This document shows, one piece after another, positions 46,396 through 54,599 of a DNA stretch of 64,000 nt. Location of the stretch: positions 186,001 through 250,000 of the forward strand of contig NZ_KB898038.1 in the NCBI RefSeq assembly GCF_000377345.1, written 5' to 3'. Every line of letters starts with the position of its first letter. The stretch's first letter is position 1. This DNA is from Thioalkalivibrio sp. ALJ16. GTDB lineage: Bacteria; Pseudomonadota; Gammaproteobacteria; Ectothiorhodospirales; Ectothiorhodospiraceae. The notes beneath the pieces are model-generated. The model saw only the letters and a list, made by a program, of their open reading frames with translations. It had not been told where the DNA came from and searched no databases. Made by a program: the position numbers and the translations under genes.

Positions 46396-47103
46396 TCAGT
46401 AGCCACCGCCCTCTTCCCTGGACTCACGACGCTCACGCATCATTTCCATGCGCCGCTCGCGCTGGCGCTCCATCTCTTCCTCGTAGGCCGCGCGCCCGGC
46501 CTCCATGGCCTTCTGGCGTGCCTCACGCATGGCCTGCATCTCTTCCATGCGTTCCTGGCGCTCGGCGTGCTGCGCCTGGATGCGCTCGCGCATCTCTTCC
46601 GGCATGTCCTCCGGCAGGTTGTCCGGATCAAACTCCGGCATCTGGCCGTAGCCCGGGCGCTGCTGCATGCCGTAGCCCGGCTGCATCATCCCCGGATGGC
46701 CGAAGCCGCCTCGCTGCGGGCCGGGCCCGTAGCCCGGACCATAGCCAAAACCTGGGCCATAACCCGGGCCATAACCCCGATAGCCACGCCCATACCCGTG
46801 GCCATAACCGTCGCCGTGACCGCGGCCGTAGCCCTGGCCGTGGCCACGCCCGGACATGCCGAAGCTGAAGTCACCGGAGCCTTCGCGCTGCTGCATCATC
46901 CCGCCGCCGGGATGCATGCCCATGCCATGGCCGTAGGGGGCGTGACCGTAGGGACCGGGCACCGGACCCTGCTGGCCCATCGCCGGACCCTGGCCGTAGC
47001 CCTGCTGCTCGTCGGCCTGGGCCACACCCAGGGCCAGCACGGATGCCACGGCGGCGCTGGCCAGCGCGGTGCCGATCGTTCGGGTATTGAATCGCTTCTT
47101 CAT
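46396..47103 (-). CDS. Sulfur globule protein-like protein with charged helical C-terminus
   Basis: 235 aa from the ATG at 47103 (AGGAGG SD). Signal peptide ends at GVAQA-DE (about residue 31). Residues 35-150 are Gly/Tyr/His/Met/Pro-rich ([35 protein letters not shown]). Residues about 165-230 change abruptly to a charged single helix or coiled coil (MPEEMRERIQAQHAERQERM...MEMMRERRESREE). The SGDFSFGMSGRGHG core is shared with the 147-aa protein. The modular build, a globule-like domain plus a coiled coil, suggests a linker or scaffold of the globule coat. Starts 31 bases after the RND permease stop. Confidence 0.75.
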   Translation of the reverse strand: MKKRFNTRTIGTALASAAVASVLALGVAQADEQQGYGQGPAMGQQGPVPGPYGHAPYGHGMGMHPGGGMMQQREGSGDFSFGMSGRGHGQGYGRGHGDGYGHGYGRGYRGYGPGYGPGFGYGPGYGPGPQRGGFGHPGMMQPGYGMQQRPGYGQMPEFDPDNLPEDMPEEMRERIQAQHAERQERMEEMQAMREARQKAMEAGRAAYEEEMERQRERRMEMMRERRESREEGGGY

Positions 47104-47134
47104 CGGGAACCTCCTTGAGGTCTTGCTTGCGTGA

Positions 47135-50100
47135 TCACTTGAGTCGAATCCCGCGCCGGGCGCGGCCCTTGCCGGGCGTACCCGACTTGCCACCCCCCTT
47201 GGGAGTGGTGCCGCCCTCCTTGCGGCCGGTCTTGCTACTGGTCGAGGCGGATTTGGTGGTTCCACCGGTCTTCTTGTTGGACGCCGGCGCCGCGCGCTTG
47301 TTCGCCGTGCCACCACCGGATTTGGGGCCGCTGGCGGCCTGGCCGGACGTGCTCGCACGCCCTTTGCTCGGGCTACCCGCCCCGCCAGTGGTCGTCTTGG
47401 CCTTGGTCTGCGTCCTGGCCTGAGTCTTCGTCGTGCCACTGGACGCCTTCTTCGCGGTCTTCGTACCCGCGGCTCCGCTCCCGGCCGCGCCAGTCGCGCG
47501 GCTGGAGCCGCCCTTCGCAGACCGCGATTCCGTGGCGCCGGACGCGGACGTCGCCTTCGCCGACGCCGCGCGGGATGCCCCGCCGGCGCGAGAGGCGGAT
47601 TTCTTCGGGCTCACGGCGGCATCGGTCTTCGCATCCGCGTTGCCGGAGGCCGGCGCCGGGGCCGCCGGCCTCCGGGGCTCGGCGGCGGGCTCTGGCGCTT
47701 CGGGGCGACTCGCCGGCTCGGGCGCCTGCGCAACCGGATCCGAATCCGGGGCACCGGTCGATTGGCGGTCCTGCGACTTGCCAGCGGCCGGGCCGGAGCC
47801 CATACCCGACGGCCCGCCACTCACCGGACCGCTACCGAAGCCCGAGGTGGAGCCACCGCCCGACGGGCCGCCCGGCCCGCCGCCACCGTCACGACGGCGC
47901 TCCAGCAAGGACCGGATCAGGCGCCACAGGGCAAACGCGAGATCGCGCAGGCCCTCGAGGAAGGCCAGGGCCAGGCACTTGAGATAGAGACCGGCGTACT
48001 GCACCGCCAGGGTGACCGGCCCGCCCTCGCGCGGACCGAAGAGGTCGTTGCCCGCAGCGGCGCCGGAGGCCGCGCCCGGAGCCGGGGCCGCCGCGCCGCC
48101 ATGGCCGTTGCCGTTGCCATTGCCGGTTGCGCACACGGCCGTCGCCTCGCCGTTCTCGTTCAAGCTGGTCGGACAGAAGGCGCGGCGCCCGGAGATGCAG
48201 CCCAGCGGGATCACCACCAGGGTCAGCAGGGTGGCGACCACGGTGCCGAACATCAGCGAGATCGCCATGCCCTGGAAGATCGGATCGAACAGAATCACGC
48301 TGGAACCGGCCAGCAGAGCCAGCGCGGTGATGATGATCGGGCGGGTACGCGCTTGGCAGGCCATGATCATGGCATCGCGCACGTCGTGGCCCTCATCCAC
48401 CGCCTGGCGGCCGAAGTCCACCAGCAATATCGAGTTTCTGACGATGATGCCCGCAAGTGCTATGAAGCCGATCATCGAGGTCGCGGTGAACTCGGCATTC
48501 ATCAGCCAGTGGCCGGGGATAATCCCGATCAGGGTGAGCGGGATCGGGGCCATGATGATGCCCGGTAGCACGAAGTTGCCGAACTCCCAGACCACCAGCA
48601 TGTAGATCAGGATCAGGGCGATGGCAAAGGCGATCCCCATGTCACGGAAGGTCTCGTAGGTCACGGTCCATTCGCCGCCCCACTCGAAGGCGGTGGAGCC
48701 GTCGTTCGGCGGTGGACCGAGCCAGTGGGGCTGCACCGTGCTGCCGTCCGGCAGGCGGTAATCCTGCAGCTGTTCCTGAACCTCGAGCATGCCGTACACC
48801 GGGGCTGCCAGGCGCCCGACCACCTCGCCGGTCACGTACTCCACCGGGCGCAGGTTCTTGTGGTAGATCGGCTCGTCCTGCGGGCGCTGCACGAATTCGC
48901 CCAGCTCCATCAGCGGGATCGAACCGCCCTGCGCGGTCGCCACCGGGATCATCTCGAGCTGGCGGATGTCGTTGCGGGTCGCCTCGGGCAGGCGCATCTC
49001 GATCAGGTGCGGCTCGACCAGGGACTGCGCCTTGATGTCGCCCAGGATCTGGCCACCGATGGCGGTCTCCAGCGTGCGGTTCACGGCCTCCACCGTGACC
49101 CCGCGGCGCAGGGCCTTGTCGCGGTCCACCTCGAAGTGCCACACGTGGTGCGGCGCCTGCAGGAAGCTGTCGACATCGGCCACATGCTCGGCCCGGGCGA
49201 ACATGCCCTCGAGATCGCGTGCAACCGCGCGCCGGGTAGCGGCATCCGGGCCATACACCTCGGCCACCACCGACTGCAGCACCGGCGGCCCCGGCGGCAT
49301 CTCGACCACCTGGATGCGCGCCCCGGCGGCGGACGCCATCGGGGTCAGACGCTCACGCGCCTCGGTGGCAATCTCGTGCGAGGTGCGGCTGCGATCACCC
49401 TTGTCCACCAGCTGCACCTGGATATCGCCCTGCCAGGGCTTGTCACGCAGGTAGTAGTGGCGCACCAGGCCATTGAAATTGAACGGTGACGCAGTGCCGA
49501 CATAGGCCTGCAGACCGACCACCTCGTCCATCTCCCGCAGCACCCGGGCCATGTCGTGGCTCAGGGTGGCGGTCTCGGTCAGGGCCGTGCCCTCGGGGAA
49601 GTTCACCACTACCTGGAATTCGGGCTTGTTGTCCAGCGGCAGCATCTTCACGCGGACATCGGTGGTCACGAACAGGCTGACCACCAGGAAGAACACCACG
49701 ATCACGCCGATCAGGAAGGCGTAGCCACGCACGCGGTTGTCGGCCAGCCCCGGGATCGCCTTGCGATAGAAACGGCCCAGCCGCTCGGCCTGGCGGTGTT
49801 CCTTGTCCGTGGCCTTTTCGAGGTACGCCATGCTCGGGCGCAGGCGCTGGGTCAGCCACGGCGTGAACACGAAGGCGGCGACCAGCGAGAACAGCATCGC
49901 CACCGAACCCAGCACCGGGATCGGCTGCATGTACGGGCCCATCATCCCGGAGACGAAGCCCATCGGCAGCAGCGCCGCGATCACGGTGAAGGTGGCGAGG
50001 ATGGTCGGATTGCCGACCTCGCGCACGGCATCCACCGAGGTCTCGGTATCGATCCCGCGCTTCATCAGCCAGCGCCGGTAGATGTTCTCCACCACCACTA

Positions 50101-51406
50101 TGGCGTCGTCGACCAGGATGCCGATGGAGAAGATCAGCGCGAACAGGCTCACGCGGTCAATGGTGTAGCCCAGCACCCAGGCGCTGAATACGGTGAACAG
50201 GATCACCACGGGGATCACGATCAGCACTACCAGCGCGGCGCGGAACCCAAGGAACAGCCCGACCAGGATGGTCACCGCGAAGGTGGCGATGAACAGCTTG
50301 AAGATCAGCTCGTTGACCTTCTCGTTGGCGGTCTTGCCGTAGTCGCGGGAGACGGCGACCTCGACGTTGTCGGGGATCACACTGCCCTTGAGCTGCTCCA
50401 GGCGCTCGAGCACGTGATTGGCGACCGTGACGCCGTTGCTGCCGGGCTTCTTGGCGATGGCCAGGGTTACCGCGGCCGCACCCTCCGGCGCCGCCGCCGG
50501 ATCGACCGCCGCCGGGCCGGAGTAGTGCCGTACGAATCGCTCCAGCTCACCGGGGCCATAAGTCACCTCGGCCACGTCGCTCAGGTAGACCGGCTGGCCG
50601 TCGCTGACCGCCACCAGCAGCTGCTCCAGATCCGCCGCGCCGGTGAAGAAACGCCCGGTATACACCGCGGTGCTCAGCCCGCCACTCTCGATGCGGCCGG
50701 CCGCCCCCTCCACGTTCGCGGCCTGTACCGCACGGGCAATCTGTTCCTGGCTGACACCGAAACTGGCCAGGCGCTCCGGGCGGAGCTGGATGCGCAGGCG
50801 TTCCTCGCGACCGCTGACCACGAAGCTCTGGCTGGTATCGGGGACCTCGTTCAGCTGCTGCTGGGCATCCAGCGCGATCTGGCGCAGCAGGGCATCGTCC
50901 ACCTCGTGCGACCAGAAGGTCAGGTTGACCACCGGCACGTCGTCCGCGCCCTTGGCCTTGACCAGCGGCTCGCTGACGCCGGGCGGCATCAAGTCACGGT
51001 TCGCGAACAGCTTGTCATGCACCTTGACGATCGAGGACTCCATGTCCTCGCCCACGTCGAACTGCACCGTCACCATCGCCTCGCCGCGATGCGAGACGGA
51101 ATAGACGTTGTCCACCCCCGAGAGCTCGCTCATCAGCCGCTCCAGCGGCCGCGCGGCCAGGCTCGCCACCTGCTCCGAAGGCACCCCCGGATACGACACC
51201 ATGATGTCCACCATGGGCACGGAGATCTGCGGGTCCTCCTGGCGCGGCGTGACCATCAGGCCGAGGATGCCGATCGCGATACTCGCGAGCAGCAAAAGGG
51301 GTGACAGCGGCGAATGGATGAACGCCGCCGCCATGCGCCCGGCGATACCGAGATCCCCGTGTTTCTGCCGGAACCCGCTATCGGATTTTTTTTGGTCTTC
51401 CGCCAT
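47135..51406 (-). CDS. RND efflux permease with a long histone-H1-like C-terminal tail
   Basis: 1423 aa; ordinary RND permeases end near residue 1050. Residues 1-1072 are a full transporter: TM1 (PLSPLLLLASIAIGILGLMV), VSYPGVPSEQVA, TM2-6 with IFSIGILVDDAIVVVENIYRR (DD proton relay), and TM7-12 with ALAGIIVRNSILLVDFGRQA and GMAISLMFGTVVATLLTLVVIP. The tail of about 351 residues (DNA 47135-48190) has a Gly/Asn start, one amphipathic helical patch (YLKCLALAFLEGLRDLAFALWRL) and then about 250 residues of Ala, Ser, Gly, Thr, Pro and Lys with KKSASRAGGASRAASAK-like repeats. The tail should be cytoplasmic and strongly basic, like AlgP or histone H1. First permease of the sigma-54-preceded cluster. 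Confidence 0.92.
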   Translation of the reverse strand: MAEDQKKSDSGFRQKHGDLGIAGRMAAAFIHSPLSPLLLLASIAIGILGLMVTPRQEDPQISVPMVDIMVSYPGVPSEQVASLAARPLERLMSELSGVDNVYSVSHRGEAMVTVQFDVGEDMESSIVKVHDKLFANRDLMPPGVSEPLVKAKGADDVPVVNLTFWSHEVDDALLRQIALDAQQQLNEVPDTSQSFVVSGREERLRIQLRPERLASFGVSQEQIARAVQAANVEGAAGRIESGGLSTAVYTGRFFTGAADLEQLLVAVSDGQPVYLSDVAEVTYGPGELERFVRHYSGPAAVDPAAAPEGAAAVTLAIAKKPGSNGVTVANHVLERLEQLKGSVIPDNVEVAVSRDYGKTANEKVNELIFKLFIATFAVTILVGLFLGFRAALVVLIVIPVVILFTVFSAWVLGYTIDRVSLFALIFSIGILVDDAIVVVENIYRRWLMKRGIDTETSVDAVREVGNPTILATFTVIAALLPMGFVSGMMGPYMQPIPVLGSVAMLFSLVAAFVFTPWLTQRLRPSMAYLEKATDKEHRQAERLGRFYRKAIPGLADNRVRGYAFLIGVIVVFFLVVSLFVTTDVRVKMLPLDNKPEFQVVVNFPEGTALTETATLSHDMARVLREMDEVVGLQAYVGTASPFNFNGLVRHYYLRDKPWQGDIQVQLVDKGDRSRTSHEIATEARERLTPMASAAGARIQVVEMPPGPPVLQSVVAEVYGPDAATRRAVARDLEGMFARAEHVADVDSFLQAPHHVWHFEVDRDKALRRGVTVEAVNRTLETAIGGQILGDIKAQSLVEPHLIEMRLPEATRNDIRQLEMIPVATAQGGSIPLMELGEFVQRPQDEPIYHKNLRPVEYVTGEVVGRLAAPVYGMLEVQEQLQDYRLPDGSTVQPHWLGPPPNDGSTAFEWGGEWTVTYETFRDMGIAFAIALILIYMLVVWEFGNFVLPGIIMAPIPLTLIGIIPGHWLMNAEFTATSMIGFIALAGIIVRNSILLVDFGRQAVDEGHDVRDAMIMACQARTRPIIITALALLAGSSVILFDPIFQGMAISLMFGTVVATLLTLVVIPLGCISGRRAFCPTSLNENGEATAVCATGNGNGNGHGGAAAPAPGAASGAAAGNDLFGPREGGPVTLAVQYAGLYLKCLALAFLEGLRDLAFALWRLIRSLLERRRDGGGGPGGPSGGGSTSGFGSGPVSGGPSGMGSGPAAGKSQDRQSTGAPDSDPVAQAPEPASRPEAPEPAAEPRRPAAPAPASGNADAKTDAAVSPKKSASRAGGASRAASAKATSASGATESRSAKGGSSRATGAAGSGAAGTKTAKKASSGTTKTQARTQTKAKTTTGGAGSPSKGRASTSGQAASGPKSGGGTANKRAAPASNKKTGGTTKSASTSSKTGRKEGGTTPKGGGKSGTPGKGRARRGIRLK

Positions 51407-51460
51407 CAGGTCTGAAACATCCCTTGTTGCTTGCGCATCCGCATCCCCTGGCCCACCGGA

Positions 51461-52642
51461 CTACATCCGGTTCCAGGGGTCGGCCTCGAGCGAACGCGGG
51501 CCGGAGGTGTCGCGCCCGACCGGCTGGCCGGAACGCACACCGGCGTCCGGGCGCGCCAGGATCTGCATGCCCGCCTCCAGCCCCGAGGTCACCACCACCT
51601 GGTCACCGCGCATGCCGCCCAGGCGCACCATGCGCACACGCACCGAACCCTCGCCGTCGAGTACCGCCACCCGCGGCAGCGCGCCGCCGGGGATCAGCGC
51701 CGAGCGCGGAATCACCACCCGCTCACCCGCGACCTCGCCCTGCGGCAGATGCACCGCCGCGTGCATTCCCGGCCCCCCGCGCACGCCCTGCGGCAGGTCG
51801 AACTTGACCGTAACCGTGTGGCGCTGCGGGTCGGCCAGCGGGAAGATCTGCGCGACCCGAGCCTCCACCGCGTCGCCGGTATCCAGGCGCACATGCACGT
51901 AATCGTCTTCCTGCAGCCCGGCCACCAGCCGCACCGGCACTTGGGCCTCCACCCGCAGAAACTCGACATGCCCGAAGCTCACCAGCGGCTGCCCCGGCTG
52001 CACCGTGTCGCCCGCCTCCACGTGCTTGTGCATCACCAGGCCATCGAAGGGGGCCTCCGAGCGGGTGTCGCGGATCGCCGCATCCAGCTCGGTGACCCGG
52101 GCACGGGCCTGCTCCCAGCGCGCCTGTGCCTGATCCACGCCGATGTAACGCGAGTAGAGGTCGGTGCGCCGGTCCAGCGCGGGATCGCCGAAGCCCATGA
52201 ACTGGCCCATCGGCTGGGTAAACATCTGGTCGAACATCGACGGCACGCCCATGCCCGGCATCTGGCCCAGGCTGCGCGACTGTGGCGCGATCATCTCGCG
52301 GCCGTACTGCATCTGGGCCTCGCGGATCGCGGACTCGGCGGTACGCATCTCGGCCTGCGCCGCCAGGCGCTGCGCGCGCAGGCGGTCATCACTGATGGCC
52401 ACCAGCACCGCACCCTGCTCGAAGCGGTCCCCCTCGGCCCCGGCCACCTCGATCACACGCCCGGCCGATTGCGCGGTCAGGGTCACCTCGCGGAACGGGA
52501 TCACGGTCCCGCTGACGACTCGGGTCGCGGCCCGGTCGGGCTCGACGGTCACCACCTGGCTGGAGGCATGGGCGGCCAGCGGGCCGGCCAGCATCAGGGC
52601 CACCGCCCCGCGCAGAAAGATCCGGAAAAATCGAGCAGGCAT
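51461..52642 (-). CDS. RND efflux periplasmic adaptor (membrane fusion protein)
   Basis: 393 aa from the ATG at 52642; SD GAGGTGA 9 bases before. Signal peptide about 1-27 (RIFLRGAVALMLAGPLAAHA). The first lipoyl half (LTAQSAGRVIEVAGAEGDRFEQGAVL), a short hairpin with an unusual Met/Gly/Phe insert (LGQMPGMGVPSMFDQMFTQPMGQFMGFG, about residues 120-150), the second lipoyl half (SEAPFDGLVMHKHVEAGDTVQPGQ) and the beta-barrel (VPVRLVAGLQEDDYV) follow. It pairs with the permease 54 bases downstream. First gene after the sigma-54-type promoter; 5' leader about 200 bases. The Met-rich insert could contact metal or sulfur species; that is inference. Confidence 0.92.
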   Translation of the reverse strand: MPARFFRIFLRGAVALMLAGPLAAHASSQVVTVEPDRAATRVVSGTVIPFREVTLTAQSAGRVIEVAGAEGDRFEQGAVLVAISDDRLRAQRLAAQAEMRTAESAIREAQMQYGREMIAPQSRSLGQMPGMGVPSMFDQMFTQPMGQFMGFGDPALDRRTDLYSRYIGVDQAQARWEQARARVTELDAAIRDTRSEAPFDGLVMHKHVEAGDTVQPGQPLVSFGHVEFLRVEAQVPVRLVAGLQEDDYVHVRLDTGDAVEARVAQIFPLADPQRHTVTVKFDLPQGVRGGPGMHAAVHLPQGEVAGERVVIPRSALIPGGALPRVAVLDGEGSVRVRMVRLGGMRGDQVVVTSGLEAGMQILARPDAGVRSGQPVGRDTSGPRSLEADPWNRM

Positions 52643-52857
52643 GGTCGTCGTCACCTCGCGCCGAGGACCGCAATGGGAGAAAGGGCCGGGTCGGGCCGCG
52701 TCGCGGCCGACCCGGCACCCGCCTGGAACACCGTCACCACGGGAAGGCCCGCAGCTGCGGGCGCGGCGATCGATCTCGTCCACGCAGTGACGGCGGCATT
52801 GCCATTCGGGCAAGTGTCCATCGTCCTGTATGTAGAAGAACTCATCCCCGGCTACAA

Positions 52858-52873
52858 GCAACGCATATGCCAA
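52858..52873 (-). promoter_or_regulatory. Sigma-54 (-24/-12) promoter driving the RND/globule cluster
   Basis: On the minus strand the site reads TTGGCATATGCGTTGC. GG of TGGC and GC of TTGC are 12 bases apart, exactly as in the sigma-54 consensus (TGGCAC-N5-TTGC), and one position of the -24 box differs (T for C). Transcription would start near 52846, about 200 bases before the adaptor ATG. A gene for a sigma-54 activator begins on the opposite side, and palindromic putative enhancer sites lie at about -94 to -177. Confidence 0.8.
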
Positions 52874-52934
52874 GATAATGGTTTTCTTATAAATCAATCA
52901 GTTGTTAATGATGTACTAATACTACAGAAACGAC

Positions 52935-53029
52935 TGTTGCAACACCCCCGTTTCGCGCTATAACCGATACAGGGACTGGCGAAACGGGCATCGTTCGGGC
53001 GTTGCAACGGATACGCCGTGTTGCAACAC
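52935..53029. promoter_or_regulatory. Three GTTGCAAC palindromes: putative enhancer sites of the sigma-54 activator
   Basis: TGTTGCAACA at 52935-52944, CGTTGCAACG at 53000-53009 and GTGTTGCAACAC at 53018-53029 are perfect palindromes sharing GTTGCAAC. They lie between the activator gene and the -24/-12 promoter, at about -94, -158 and -177 from the predicted start. An additional 8-bp inverted repeat, CGTTTCGC / GCGAAACG, brackets 52949-52986. Enhancer-binding proteins of the NtrC family use such upstream sites. Binding is inferred from position. Confidence 0.75.
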
Positions 53030-53076
53030 CGCATCGCTTCCGCCACCCCGTCCAACAAAAAGAACAAGGAGAGGGG

Positions 53077-54474
53077 ATGACCACAACCGAGCTGGCCGAG
53101 ATCTGTATCCGACACAGTCGAGACCCACACCTCATCAGCGATGCCCGGGGCCGCGTGCTCTTCGCCAACCCGGCCTTCCACCAGACCCTCCAGATCCCGC
53201 CGGGGACCCGCCTCACCCTGGATCAACTGGGACCGCTCAACCTCGAGACCCACCTGAAAGAGGCCGCCATCGCCGCCGGCGAGCCTGCCGACGCCAGCCG
53301 CACCAGCCAACCCCTGCACTTCTCGCTGATGGCCGAACTGGATGACGAGACCCTGCCGTTGGAGGTCATCAGCCAGCCGCTGAGGCTGAACGATGACGCT
53401 CGCGCCCTGCGCCTGATCACCCTGCAGCCCCAGCGCCGCCGTACCACCGCGGTCGAGACCATCCACGAGGACGGCCGCGACGGGCTCGATGACAGCCATT
53501 TCCACTCCTTTGATGCTGAATGCCGCAGTGCACTGCAGTTCGCGCGCCGCATCGCAGCCAGCGATGTGCGGGTGATGCTGCTGGGCGAGTCCGGGACCGG
53601 AAAGACCCGCCTGGCACGCGCCATCCACCGCTCCAGCCGCCGCACCAGCGCCCCGTTCGTGGAGATCAACTGCGCAGCCATCCCCGAGGAGCTGCTGGAA
53701 TCCGAGCTCTTCGGTCATGCCCGCGGAGCCTTCTCCGGCGCGGTCGCCGATCGCATCGGTCGCTTCGAATCGGCCGACGGCGGCACCCTGTTTCTGGACG
53801 AGATCGGCGAGATGAGTCAGCGCCTGCAGGCCAAGCTGCTGCGGGCGGTCCAGGACGGGGCCTTTGAACGCGTCGGGGAAAACGAGACCCGCCAGGTCGA
53901 CGTGCGCATCCTTGCCGCCTCCAACCAGGACCTGCGCGCCCGCGTCGAGGCCGGCGAATTCCGTACCGACCTGTTCTATCGGCTCGCGGTCGCCTCCGTG
54001 GAGATCCCGCCGCTGCGCAGCCGCCCCCAGGACCTCGCGGCGACCCTCGAGACCTACGAGGTCCACAACGGCATCCGCATCGCCCCGCGCCTGAGGCAGC
54101 GACTGCAGGAACACCCGTGGCCGGGCAACTTCCGGGAGCTGGAAAACGTCCTCGAGTGCCTGAGCCTGCACGCCCGCGACGGCCAGGTGGACGACTTCCC
54201 GCTACCGCGTCCGATCCGTATCGACGCCGCCCACGACGCCGGCGTCGACCGCGCAGCCGGGGACACCACGGCGCCGGCGCGCGCCCCGTCCGCGGGCGCC
54301 AACGGGCATGCCGCGAAATCCGGGCCGGAGCTCACCGGCGCCGAACACCCGGAGGCCCGGCGCCTGCGCGAGGCCCTGATCGCCAACGCCGGCAACCGTT
54401 CCCAAACCGCGCGCTCCCTCGGCATGGACCGCAGCACCCTCTGGCGCAAGCTGCATCGCTACCAGCTGGTCTGA
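53077..54474 (+). CDS. Sigma-54-dependent enhancer-binding transcriptional activator
   Basis: 465 aa from the ATG at 53077 (AAGGAGAGG SD). An N-terminal sensory domain of PAS type (about 1-130; [21 protein letters not shown]) precedes the AAA+ domain (about 150-375): Walker A GESGTGKT, the sigma-54 contact loop GAFSGA (usually GAFTGA), Walker [13 protein letters not shown], and [25 protein letters not shown] Fis-type HTH ends the protein ([27 protein letters not shown]). No phospho-acceptor receiver is present, so it is probably a ligand- or redox-sensing activator. Divergent from the RND/globule cluster, whose -24/-12 promoter it most likely activates. Confidence 0.94.
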   Translation: MTTTELAEICIRHSRDPHLISDARGRVLFANPAFHQTLQIPPGTRLTLDQLGPLNLETHLKEAAIAAGEPADASRTSQPLHFSLMAELDDETLPLEVISQPLRLNDDARALRLITLQPQRRRTTAVETIHEDGRDGLDDSHFHSFDAECRSALQFARRIAASDVRVMLLGESGTGKTRLARAIHRSSRRTSAPFVEINCAAIPEELLESELFGHARGAFSGAVADRIGRFESADGGTLFLDEIGEMSQRLQAKLLRAVQDGAFERVGENETRQVDVRILAASNQDLRARVEAGEFRTDLFYRLAVASVEIPPLRSRPQDLAATLETYEVHNGIRIAPRLRQRLQEHPWPGNFRELENVLECLSLHARDGQVDDFPLPRPIRIDAAHDAGVDRAAGDTTAPARAPSAGANGHAAKSGPELTGAEHPEARRLREALIANAGNRSQTARSLGMDRSTLWRKLHRYQLV

Positions 54475-54514
54475 GCGCGGCGCCTGCCCCGGCGCGTCAC
54501 CCCCCCAAAAAACA

Positions 54515-54553
54515 AAGGCCCCGCAGGTGATCCACCTACGGGGCCTTTTGTCT
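54515..54553. terminator. Bidirectional intrinsic terminator
   Basis: AGGCCCCG...CGGGGCCT with an internal CAGGTG / CACCT pairing makes a long stem at 54516-54546, followed by TTTTG on the plus strand and, on the minus strand, by TTTGTTTTTTGGGG. It serves the convergent activator (plus) and the TPR-like protein gene (minus). Confidence 0.88.
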
Positions 54554-54599
54554 GTCGTGCCGGGCCCGGAAGATCCCCGGGTCCGGCACGCTATCTCAC

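Noticed and set aside
52651-52845. 64-codon minus-strand ORF between the sigma-54 promoter and adaptor start
   Set aside because: Its ATG coincides with the predicted transcript start, leaving no room for an SD, and composition is not protein-like. Left as leader sequence.
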